A stretch of 64,000 bases of DNA from Agapetus fuscipes (lineage: Eukaryota; Arthropoda; Insecta; Trichoptera; Glossosomatidae): contig OX637333.1 in NCBI GenBank assembly GCA_951799405.1, positions 10,229,960-10,293,959 on the forward strand, written 5' to 3'. Each line of letters begins with the position of its first letter. The stretch's first letter is position 1. This document shows, piece after piece, positions 36,101-48,100 of this stretch. Below the pieces are notes generated by a model that was given only the letters and a program-made list of their open reading frames with translations, did not search any database and was not told where the DNA came from. The translations under genes and the position numbers were made by a program.

Positions 36101-39100
36101 GTATTTGTATAAAACGCGGGCTTAATATTGGTGGGGAGTATTTTTGAAATTTTGGTGGATAATGGGCCTGTGTATACAATTTTTTTCCAGTATTTGTTTT
36201 CTGTGATATTATTATCGAGTCCAGAGTACAGATATCTTTTGGTAAGTATTTTATATTTTTTATTATTAAGTAATTTGTCAATTAGTTTGTGTTCATATCC
36301 ATTGTTGCTGGCTATTTGTTTGATGGTTGACAGTTCCTGATTGTAATCATTATTATTAAGTGGGACTGTGAGGAGTCCGTTGATCATTGAGTGGAAACTA
36401 GCTAATTTATGTGCGGTGGGGTGGGAGGAGTGAAACGGGATTACAGTGTCAGTGTGTGTAGGTTTACGATAGATGTTGAAATTTAGTTTATTATTTTTTA
36501 TTTTAATAGAGATGTCTAGGAAGTTTAAGTTATTATCAGTGTTTTTCTCAAGTGTGAATTTAATCTTGTTGTGTAGAGTATTAATGTGGGAAAGGAGAGT
36601 GTCAAGTTGTCTATCGGTGCCATTAAATATACAAAATATGTCATCTACATATCGATACCATTTAAAAATATGTTTAACTAGGGGATGGTTTGAATTAAGT
36701 AGGTCTTTTTCTAATTTATTGAGGAACAAGTGTTTTTAAAAAATAAAAACTCATGTGAATTTTAACAAAGAATATTTTATTTTAATCTATTGGCCTACTG
36801 GATGTAGTCATCACCAGAGAGGAGGATGCTCCTTCAAAAACAGAGGTGAGAGATGTGGATTTATCGGACCACAGGTTGGTGATAACTCAATTAAATCTCG
36901 GACGACTGGTTCCAGTGTACAGGAAGATTAACTCCAGGTGCTGGAACGGACTTAATATGGACTCCTTTAAAAATGACTTATTACTTTCGCCGATCTGTTG
37001 TCCGGAAACCTACATCTCAATGCACCCAGACAGGCTAGTTGAGCTGTACAATGTCACCCTGAAAAATCTATTAAATTTTCATGCTCCCATTACAACTAAA
37101 TGTGTTAGGGAGCGGAATAGTGCTATCTGGTTTGATAATGAATGTAGTGCTCTCAAACGAAAAATGCGGCAAGCGGAGCGTAATTTCAGGAGCGGTAAAC
37201 CAGGTAGCACTAGAGAAATGTGGATAGGTGCACAGGGTCTGTACAGGTCAACTATTCTCCAGAAAAAGTCTTAATATTTTTGTACAATGATAGCTAGGGA
37301 AAAATGTCCACAGCGTTTATGGAGACTTCTGGAGAACGTGTCTGGTAGTGCTCGGGCTGGTACGGGTTCGATGTCGACTGCTGATGAGTTTGCTGCATAC
37401 TTTCAGGATAAAATACCACGTAGAGACTCTCCTCTGGAGATTGGTCCAGGTTCTCCTGAATCTATGTGCAACTCGCAACTTGGAATACTTGAGCTGACCT
37501 CTATTGAGGAGGTAACACGAGTCGTAACGGGATCACCAAATAAGCAGTGTGATCTTGATCCTGTGCCAGCGTGGGTACTAAAAGAGTGCATCTTACAAGT
37601 GGCTCCATTTATTGTAAGGCTTATTAATGGATGCCTTGTGGAATCCACTGTTCCCTCGTTTTTGAAGGAAGCGCAGATAATGCCGATATTAAAAAAAACA
37701 AATCTTGATCCTAATGATCCCTCCAATTTCAGGCCGGTGTCAAATTTGCCGTTTTTGTCCAAGGTGCTGGAGCGTATTGTTTCTAACCGGCTGGTATCTT
37801 ATCTGAGTGATAACAACCTGATGCCGAGAAGGCAATCAGCCTATAGGAAATATCATTCAACTGAAACAGGTTTGTTGACCGTGGTCTCAGATCTGATATC
37901 GGCAGTGGATTGCGGGAATCTTGCGCTCCTAGCTCTTCTGGACATGAGCGCGGATTTCGACACCGTATGTCATGATAATATCTTGATAAAGAGGTTGGAG
38001 GATGCGTACGGCTTGAGAGATAAGGCTCTGGTGTGGTTCACCTCCTATTTGGCGGATCGCAAGCAGGTTGTGCGTACTTGTGACTGTGTCTCATCTTCCT
38101 ATTCGCTGATCTCTGGGGTGCCGCAGGGGTCTGTGCTGGGACCGAACCTGTTTGTTTTATACACGGCCGACATTGAGAGCATAGTCGAAAAATGGAGCCT
38201 AACTACACATGCATATGCAGATGACTGGCAGATTTACTCTCAGTGTCGACCACACATGGCAGGAGCTCTCAGTAACAGGGTGGCAGCTTGCATTGCGGAG
38301 ATCGGTGAATGGATGACAAACAATGGCCTAATCCTTAACATGGGTAAGACGGAAGTTATGTGGGCGGCTACGTCTAGGCGTGATCATCTCCTGACAACAC
38401 GCGCACCACTCTCCATTGGGGGACAGCTGATTCAGCCGTCGGATTCAGTGAGACTTCTAGGAGTCACACTGGATCGGAACCTCACAATGGGAGAGCAGTT
38501 GAATAACACGGTATCCTCCTTGTTTTTTGAACTTCGCCAGATAAAGGCAATCAGGAGATGTTTACCATCAGGGGCGGTCAAAACCCTGGTTAATGCTTTT
38601 GTGATGTCTCGGGTTGACTATTGCTCAACGCTGTATATAGGTCAGCCGAAAAAACAGTTCAGCCGGCCTCAATCTGTGCTGAACTCTGCAGCAAGACTCA
38701 TATTCGGGATGTCGAAATTTAACCATATTACTCCATTGTTGAAAAAACTGCATTGGCTTCGTTTTCCGGAGAGGGTGGTCTACCGTGTTTGTCTGATGGT
38801 TTACAAAGCTGTCAATGGTATGGCTCCTTCATACTTGTCTGACATGTTTTCACGTGTTGAGATAGATTTGAGACGCCAAACTCTCAGATCTGCGGAGTGT
38901 GGGGTGGTTGGCTTAGTCCAGCCGTCACGTCAGACACGCACTAATTTTGGGGACCGTGCTTTCCGGTTTGCGGGCCCAATGGAGTGGAACAGACTACCAC
39001 CTAATGTGAGGAAGGCAGAAACTGTGGGTGTCTTTAAAGGAGCACTAAAGACGCATCTATAATCTAAGTTGCAAGGATATATTCAATTAAAGCTCTCAGA

Positions 39101-42100
39101 TGTAAGCCCACAAACCAACAAGTGTAGTTCGCGCTTACAAATGCTGAATGTGTACTTACAAATAAAATCCAAACCTCAAATGAACATAAGCCCCACAACT
39201 TTTGCCGACCTTCCCTGAAACAGGGGTAACATTGGCAAAGTGAACCATTTTTTACAGTATGGGTGGTCAGCCTCATACCAACCTATAAGTCAAGGAATAT
39301 GAATAAAAAATTACATTTAAATATATAAAAGAACAAAACCTTACAAAGAAATCTATACAAAAAAAGTCAGATCTTTACAAAAAATCTTATCCGTGATTTG
39401 AGAGGGCCCTTGAGGTGTGACACACACAAAAACGGCGCTCTTTTATTATGTGTACCTTATAAATAAATTATCCTTGTATATATATATATTACTCGCAACT
39501 CGTAATTGCAACTCGCATGGGTTAAAAAAAAACTCCCGTGAACTGTTCCTGTTTATAATTTTTAACACCTTTAAACATGTGATCGAGCGAGATTTGGTCC
39601 AAAAACTCAATTTTATTGAAAGGGGATTTAGATTTACCACATACAATTTTCAAAACTTCTCAGTTTTATTTTCACTGGGAATATCCCAAGTAACCACTTT
39701 AGTCGTCCTAAGTTGTGAAAATTGTCTTTAGGTCTTATAAGGCTCATAAAAAGGTTAATGCTTTGCTATTTGGTCATATAAATGGCTTGAGGATAACTTA
39801 TACGTCCAAAAACCAACTGGTTATTATTGCAACGTAGAAGTTGCTGGCAAGAGATTAAATTAACGTTATTGTGACTTGTGTTTCAAGAGCTTGTAGTCCA
39901 ATGATCTTTAGGTTGTCTTAGACTCCTGATTAGGTTCTAGAGAGGTTGGCATTTGCTTCAGTGAGAGGTAAAGGTTATTTTTTTGATATTGTTAGAACCA
40001 TAAAGTAATTGAATGTTCAAATTGCTTTAGGTTGTATAAGACTTGTCTAGGCAAACAAATTAGGACTGCGTGGTAAGAACCCAAACCAATAGGTTGTCTT
40101 CAGGAGCTACAAGTATACTATTATAATTCTTTAAAAGGCATTCTCAACAGCTGTTAGTTGTCTACGGCATTTCAAAGCAATACGTTGTCTAGTAAGATGA
40201 ACCGACACAGGGTGATATCAAAGAAATTCAATAGAAATTTTAAACGTAAAGTCCGTGATTTTTTTTTACGAATTATCAATACACCGCGCCGGTAAGTTTT
40301 TATTATTTTTATTATTTATTATGGTAGGTAGTTCCGTGACTGGTAAAGACTACAAAGCATCTTAAATATTACTATTATTATTTATTTATTATATTATTAT
40401 TAATTATTTATTTTCCTTGACTGATAGGTTGGTATGCGGCTGACCACCCATACTGTAAAAAATGGTTCACTTTGCCAATGTCACCCCTGTTTCAGGGAAG
40501 GACGGCAAGAGTTGCAAGGCTTATGTTCATTTGAGATTGGGTTTTTATATTGTAGGTCCACATGCGGCATGTGTTAGCGCGAAATTATACATGTCTGCTT
40601 GTGTGAATGCATTTAATGTAAATCTTAAATGATATATATATTTGCAGCTTAGATTAGATTAGATTAGATTAGATTTAAAAAACTTTAAAATAAAATACCT
40701 GCGAGTTAAAAAGACAAACTTGACATAAAAGGTAATCCAAAGTGTTTTTTTTAACATTTGACTTTCAAGGGATTGAAAAAATGAACTTTCTTTCAGAGGA
40801 GCCTGTAGCTGTTTTTTTAGCACTCTTTCGATGAACAACACGTCCTGTCAGCAACAAAACTTAAAGGCAACGAATATTTCTTCGCAGTTATTGGCGCGGC
40901 TGACAAATCTTTAAGAGCTCCTCGCAATAAGCTTAAAGCTGCGAAAATAGCCTTGTGGTTGTTAGTAGCTCCGCGAGATAACCTTTAGCTCTTTTTTTGG
41001 CAAACATTAAGAGTTTTTAGTTGTTATAGTTCTGAAAAGGTAAATTTTAAAGCTTACTGGTAGTTTCTTTACGGCAGCCATATTTTTTCGATGAAAAAAA
41101 ACTAACTGTCTTAATCAACAGAAATATTTTTATTCAAAAATGCAAAATTAAATATGGTATCCTATGCGATTCAAAATACATGCCTTTTTGTATTAATATT
41201 AGTTTTATTTATAATGCAACTTATCACCAAACACTTCATTAAAAAAAATATTAATAATTAAAATCTTAAATTTTTTAAGTTACGAAAGGCCCGTCTCGTA
41301 TACAGAACTATTATCCTAAAGTATCACGATAAAGTGCCATTCGCAGTATGTTTTACATTTCCCCTGATTGCTTGAAGCCATTTATTATTTTGTTTGAATA
41401 CAACTCATACTTATCCATCCATTTTGAATCTTGGTAAGACAGGGAATATGGCGCGCACGCGCCATTATAATATGTATTTCAATTCACGGCTGCGTAAAAA
41501 ATCTTCCACAGAAACATCTCGCGCTCGCTCTCGCTCACCCGAGCGAGAGCGAGAGAACCCGAGTTGTAAGTTGTATAAGAGTTAAATCCAAGATTAATTT
41601 AGAACGTAAAAGCTGTCTTGCTAGGTTATATTGAGGTAAAATTAAGGTTGCCGAGGTTTTATTTGGGTTCTGCCGTAGCTCTTAGAGCGGTTCTGTATTT
41701 GAGCTATAGGTCTTGGTGTAGCTCTCTGCAAGGTTCTACAACTGGGGCCCTTTTGGCACTCACGAGGTTAGTATAAGGATAATAATACGTTATTGAGACT
41801 ACTAAGACTTACGTGCCGATTTTCATACAAAGGTTCTGGGACCATTTTGTAACCTTTTTAAAACCTAAATGGTTACTTGGGATTATCAATGGTATTATTA
41901 ACCGGCAAAATGATACGTTCAGATAAAAAAAAGCACACTCGCAACCAAACAAAAGTCACTTTCAATTTGCGAGCTAGCGAGTAGAATTTTGGAGGGTTGC
42001 CTTAGACAAAGTAGTTGTTACTTTTCATGGATGTGCATACCATTCAGCCACATGCGCCTAATAGTAGGCAATATATGGGAAAATACACATTTAAGCTTGA

Positions 42101-45100
42101 TATTGAGATTAAAAATTAAAAATAAAATTTGATTGGAGCCATCGTTAGCACTTCAGTCAATTTCAAATGAGTAGTTTTAAAGGAATGGGAGAAAATATTT
42201 ATTCTGAAATTTATTTGCCTGTACCCTATGCACGTGCCTGTTACTTTTATGCAAATTAGGATAGAAGGAAAAATATGTTGTTTATTGTGTTCCAGTTCTA
42301 CCCTGACATGTACCCCTCCCGCTCTGGCTCCATGGCCTCCTTCTCGTTCCGCCTACTGCTGGCCGAGCTGCCCAACTACTGTGGCAAGTCAGAGCTGGCC
42401 ATCCAGAGGCTGTACAAGCTGCTGGCTGTCATAAGGAAGGTGAAGCTTCTTCTTCTTCTTTCCATCATCATAGTGATTTGCACCTTCAACACTGCGGCAC
42501 GAAAGAGGGATCTTGTTCTTCTGCCAAACCACTGGCTCAGGTTCTTCAACCAAGATGTTCTTCTACGACCTGAAGCTCGTCTTCCCTCAATTCTTCCCTA
42601 TATGATGCGATGCAGGAGTGACTACTTCTCATATCTCATCATGTAGCCGAAATAAATCAGTTTTTGCCTGGTATTTATATGGGAAAGAATCTCGGCATTT
42701 GAGACTCGAGCCTTCCAGGAAACCTTCAGTATCCGATGGTAGACCTACATCTCAAAGGCAGTGATCCTGTTCTCCAGGCACTGTGTAAGTGTCCATACTT
42801 CCATTGAGTACAATCGACAAGATGTAGCATCTCACTATTTGTAGAAGTAAGGTGAAGCATTACAGGTTATGTTACACAATCTGCCCTGCTCAACTACTGT
42901 GGCAAGTCAGAGCAGTCATAAGGAAGGTGAAGCATTGCAGGTTATGTTACACAATCTGCCCTGCTCAACTACTGTGGCAAGTCAGAGCAGTCATAAGGAA
43001 GGTGAAGCATTGCAGGTTATGTTACACAATCTCCCCTGCCCACAGCTGGATGTAGTCTTCTCAAGCTCTTGCCATTCTTCCAATCTCTTTTCATTCTTAC
43101 AATATCTTGCCCAGACCCGGATTAAGGCTACTGGGGGCTCTGGTGCGGAGAACCATCCTCCATGCGGGGGCCTCCTTACCCTCATAACCCTTTCCTCACA
43201 AAAATACATAGGTACTTATTGCGAACCAAAACGATTATTGACGGCGTCTTGAGTTTATTTTTGAGAATCCTCTTCGGGAGACTCCCCAGATTTCAAGTTA
43301 TCAGGATGTCTATCCTGGATGTCTAATCTGGAAATCTAAGACATTCGTTGGAGGGAATTATGACCGGCCTGTAGCCCAGTGATAACACTTCGGACTCGTA
43401 AATGGAAGGTTGTGGGTTGAAATCCCGGCAGAGCACACAAAAATACCATTTATATTTTCAAATTTGCTCCTCGCTGGGTTGAAAAATTCATAAACCTTTA
43501 CCAAAGACTGGTCGTCAAAAGGTCCATCCAGCCTTACAGCAACTGGGTCTTGCTTGAGAATTGGCATTTTCTACAGCGACAAACAAGCTCGGAGAGGGCT
43601 CTTGGGGTGTGATACACTCAAAAACAGCGCTCACCAAATAAATCATCCTAATATTATTTTTTTAACTCATGTTGAAATATTTTCCATACAACTTCATATA
43701 AGTCTTTGGTCTCGAAAGTATAAGTTGAAGTATATTTTCTAAAACATCTCAGAGGCTCCTAGGACGTAGGGACCCTGGTTCGGTTGCACTGCCAATCTTA
43801 CAATCTCTTGCCACACTTCCAATCTCTTGCCATTCATCCCAACTCTTGTTACTCTTCCAATCCCTTGCCATTCTTCCAATTTATTATCATTCTTCCAATC
43901 TCTCGCTATTATTGCAATCTCTTACCACTCTTCTGATCTCTTGCCAATCTTTCAATTTCTTGCCAGTCTTACCATCCCATGGCACTTTTATGGAGTTTCC
44001 TCTAATGAAAGAAAAATAAATAACTTGAATATGGATAAACATTTTATCTAAATTGTTGATAATTTCAAATGCTTACTATGAAGTTACGTGAGTGAATATG
44101 AAAAGGTAACAACTTGCTTTTACATATTTCAAATATAAAGTCAGCCAAGTTGACTACTACAATTCCATTTACCATTTCTTCTGCTTAAGGGGGATTTGAG
44201 ACCCAAAACAACTTTGGCTGTTCAAAAAAATAAATATACGGTTGTCTTTCTGTATATTTAAAAGAAATGAAAATATATTTTTTATTTTTTTTCCCTTCAA
44301 GTCAGCTGGAAATATGCAAAAAACCAATTTAAAAAGGCTCATTTTTAAAGGCGACTCACTTTCCTTCATTAATATTTCAAAACCAAATATATAATTTAAT
44401 GATAGAGTATTTATTCAGTTAAATTACGACGATTCATTATTTACTTAGTTACTGAGTTATTAATTTTTTACTTTCTTGCTATAGCTGAAGGCTATAAAGA
44501 AAGTATTGATTTGGTGTGAAAATTTGTTTTCGAGGTTTTCACGGAAATGAGTTGTCCTGGTGCAGGACATGCTAAAAAACACTATCTTTCAAAAACGTCC
44601 GTCTGTATGTGTGTGTGTGTGTATGTATGTGTGTCACTTTCCAAAGTATTAGACCTAGAGATACCAAATTTTGGCTATTTCAACTTTTTTGGACATGTAT
44701 TAAGTATGAATAACACGGCATTACACCAACTTGAAAATTCAAGATGGCTGCAATACAAAAAAAACATAAAATTTCACTTTTCTCAAAAACGGCTCCAAGA
44801 ATTTTTTTGAAATTTTCAGAGTTGCCACAAATTAATTTTTAACTTAATAAATAAGTTATGGCAACACTCTTGCTAATCTGTGTCTATGGGCTGCCATATG
44901 AAAAAAATAAACAATTGTGATTTTCTCGAAAGTCAAGGGAATAACAAAAATATAATGTTCTACAATATTATAGACAACATAAATTTCTACAATTTTTTTT
45001 TTTTTTTTTTTTTTAATTATTATAAAGCACCGTTTACACGACCTGAAATTTTAAATCGAAAATATTACAAAAACCCATTTAAATGCAAGATATTTAAATT

Positions 45101-48100
45101 TGTTTTAGATTTGATATAAAGAATAAGTTTATTACTATAATTCGTTATATTTTTTTTTTTACTTTTTTGAAAATTCAAGATGGCTTCCGAAGAGCTGAAA
45201 ATTTTATATGCGATTTTCTCAAAAACGGCTCCAACGATTTTTTTAAAATTTTCTGTGAATCCGTTCATAAAATAGTGCTATCTAACGATTATAATCATTG
45301 CTTCATCATAATCTCGGTTTAGGGAGTTGCGATACAAAATAAAAATAAAATTGAAAAATTCTCGGCAGTTAGAGGGTTAATAAAAAAATAATCTTTTACA
45401 AATGTAAGTAAATAATGATAACTTATATATTGCTATCATTATTTATTCCGAAAAGTGAGTTAGAAGTATAGCCGCCATACAAAGTGAAAATTTTCCATAC
45501 AAAATGTATTTTTATTTGTATGTGCTATATTTTGGAAGTATTTTCTTTTCTTTTTAATAACACATTTATGCATTGTGAAGTCTCATATGAAAATGATTTA
45601 AGTATAATGTCAATAGTTTGGATTTTTTTTGGAAAAACTAAAACTACTTAAATGAATTAAATTTCTTTAAAAAATTGTGGCGGGGAGGGGAAGGGGAAAT
45701 TTTAGGGAGGGGAGGGGGGTATTGGGGGCCCCGAGATTTTCCCCGTACCAGGGACCCCAGGGGGGTTAATCCGGGCCTGCGTGTGACACTAAGGCAATGT
45801 ATTAATTCTAGGATGGCAGACTGAATGAAAGAAATATGCATGTCGTGGCAGGCCTTCATGGTGTGGGATAAAAATAATATTATTTTAGCCTGGACACATG
45901 CCTGGACATCTGTCTGAGCATAGTCAAAGTAAAACATGATAAAAAGTACCTACTTATTTTTTTTAGTTACGGTTATTTTTATCAACAGATGTCTCTAGTT
46001 CCCTCCGATTTTGAAATTCCCAAGGCTTGACTCCACGTTAAGTTACAACTGTTACCTGTTATTCTCAAAGTCTGCTCCTAAAAAGAGAGTACGAAGACTA
46101 CTAGAATATGATCTGTCTGAGTTTTGTGTGACTGTTCCAGATGATCAAGAACTTGAAGTCTTCCCTGTGTGAAGTGGGTAGCAGCATGGTGCTCAGTGAG
46201 CAGGACAGGCAGGAGTCCCTGAAGTTGTGGTGTGGCAGAGAGGCGCGCGTGCTGTTCTCAGTCACCAACTGTGCCCTGCAGATGAAGGTTAGATAGAATA
46301 GTCACTAGAATAATGTGATGCTCTCAACTCTAGTTGAAGTTCAAGGTTTTTTAAAACTTTTTGTTCATTGCCACAGCCAATTGCAATAAAAATATTTCAT
46401 TTTTCAAATATGCTCTTCACTGGGTTGAAAAATCAATTGGCCTTTACCAAATATCAGTTACCAAAGCCCCATCCAGCTTCATAACTGGGTCTTGCTTGAG
46501 AATTGTCGCTTTCTGCAGCAACGACCAGAAGCGCTATTCTGCTAAATTCCTTGTCTAATCTAATCTAAGCTGCAAGGATATATGCCATTTAAGATTTATA
46601 TTAAATGCATTCCCACAAGCAGACATGTATAATTTCGCGCTAACATATGCCACATGTGGACCTACATTATAAGAACCCATCTCAAATGAACATAAGCCCT
46701 GCAACTCTTGCCGTCCTTCCCTGAGACAGGGGTGACATTGGCAAAGTGAACCATTTTTTCACAGTATGGGTGGTCAGCCGCGTACCAACCTATAAGTCAA
46801 GTAACTTTGGATATCAATCTAAGTCGGAGCTTTCTAGCGCTTGCGAAAGAGCTCCATAAATACAAATATCACAGTACACCTTAGTTTTGGACACAAATCG
46901 CTATCATGTCCCCTTAAGGTCGTAAGTAATTTCGCAGAATAGCGCTTCAGGCTCGCATAGGGCTCTTAAGGTGTGATTCGCACAAAAACAGCGCTCACCA
47001 AATAAATCATCCCAACATTAATTTATTTTCTCCAACTTGCCACCTGGAGAAGCTGTGAAGCATTCCTCCTCACTTCATCCTTTCCACAAAATGGGGGCTC
47101 CTGAACAACCCCCAATTGACCGGTCCGTAGTCCAGTTGTAACACATCGGACTCGTAAATGGAAGATTGGGGGTTCGAATCCTGGCGGAGCACAAAAAATA
47201 TACCATTTATATTTTCAAATTTGCTCATCGCTGGGTTGTAAAATTCAAAAACCTTTACGAAAGAACGGTCATCAAAAGGTCCATCTAGCCTCACAGCAAC
47301 TGAGTCTTGGCGCTTTCTACAGCGACAACCAAGCTCGGAGAGGGCTCTTGAGATGTGATACACACAAAAACAGTGCTCACCAAATAAATCAGCCTAATTT
47401 TTTTTTTTTTAAATGCGACTGTGGCAAGAAGGAGTACACTTCAGATTGCTCCTCTAACCTAATGGACGCAGTGCTATCTATAATCTAACCCCCGTATTCA
47501 CGATCAAAACTGATTTAAGTGCCTCACTCAAGCGCTACACTTACTCAAGGGTCGACATTCTGGAGCGTTTTGTTTCACAAAGAACACTCAAGCAGTAATC
47601 AGCGTAGTGCCCAACCCCCAGGAGACATACGGGTTTGTCATTGGCTCTCAAAAAAACCCAGCTCTGTAATTGGTCAGTACCTTCCGACCGATATTCGGCG
47701 TACTTCACTCTTATCATTGCCGCTTCTTTCAAATTTCAATGTCATATCAGCTTTGCATAAAACTTGACAACAAATAAGTACTTATAACGCAATTACTAAT
47801 TTAAGTAAACCGTAAGTACGAATTTGTTTGTTTACAATTTCTATTAGTTTTTAAAAATACATTTATGTATAAAGTGTTTTGATCGATTTCAGCGCCAAAA
47901 AGATGTTGTTTTCTCCAGCGGAAAAGGAGCTGCTGGTGGCTCTGATTAAAGAAAAACCTGTAATAGAAGATAAAATAACAGATCGAAGAAATTGTTGGCT
48001 TTGCAACCCTCAATGAGCAATGGCAAAACTGTATACAGAATGACGCATTTTTTCAATCAAAAACGTCTTCTAAATTCTTCCTCTTCGTAATACGTCAATG

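Larger units (their letters stand above)
34510..36790 (-). mobile_element. Penelope-like retroelement (5' truncated)
   Basis: Flanked by a 13-bp duplication TGGCCTACTGGAT (34497-34509 and 36791-36803). Its ends carry about 60-bp inverted repeats (34549-34611 and 36730-36790), beginning AGATTAAAATAAAATATTCT. The minus-strand ORF has RT and GIY-YIG domains. Terminal repeats in inverted orientation, variable-length target duplications and a GIY-YIG nuclease are Penelope hallmarks. An RTE 3' end and a MITE fragment lie in its 3' part. Confidence 0.9.
33913..39480 (+). mobile_element. Near-complete L2/CR1-like LINE, interrupted twice
   Basis: Endonuclease plus reverse transcriptase ORF from an ATG at 33925 (short upstream leader) to about 39057, then the 3' UTR at 39381-39480. 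A Penelope-like element (34510-36790) splits the endonuclease. An RTE 3' end (39058-39380) splits the C-terminus and UTR. One in-frame stop lies at 37272-37274. Apart from these the frame stays open, so the copy is fairly young. The 3' UTR repeats GAGGTGTGACACACACAAAA, as in the copy at 16256. It fills the third mapped TRAPPC12 intron, sense with the gene. Confidence 0.88.
46366..47015 (+). repeat. SINE family 2 copy split by a TIR element
   Basis: Body with CACTGGGTTGAAAAATC and AACTGGGTCTTGCTTGAGAA up to 46527; tail resumes at 46949 with GGCTCGCATAGGGCTCTTAA and GGTGTGATTCGCACAAAAAC. The tRNA head is missing. Confidence 0.8.

Noticed and set aside
42852..43055. 67-aa protein with internal repeats
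   Set aside because: Out-of-frame translation of the 75-bp array derived from a TRAPPC12 exon; it does not preserve the exon's reading frame.
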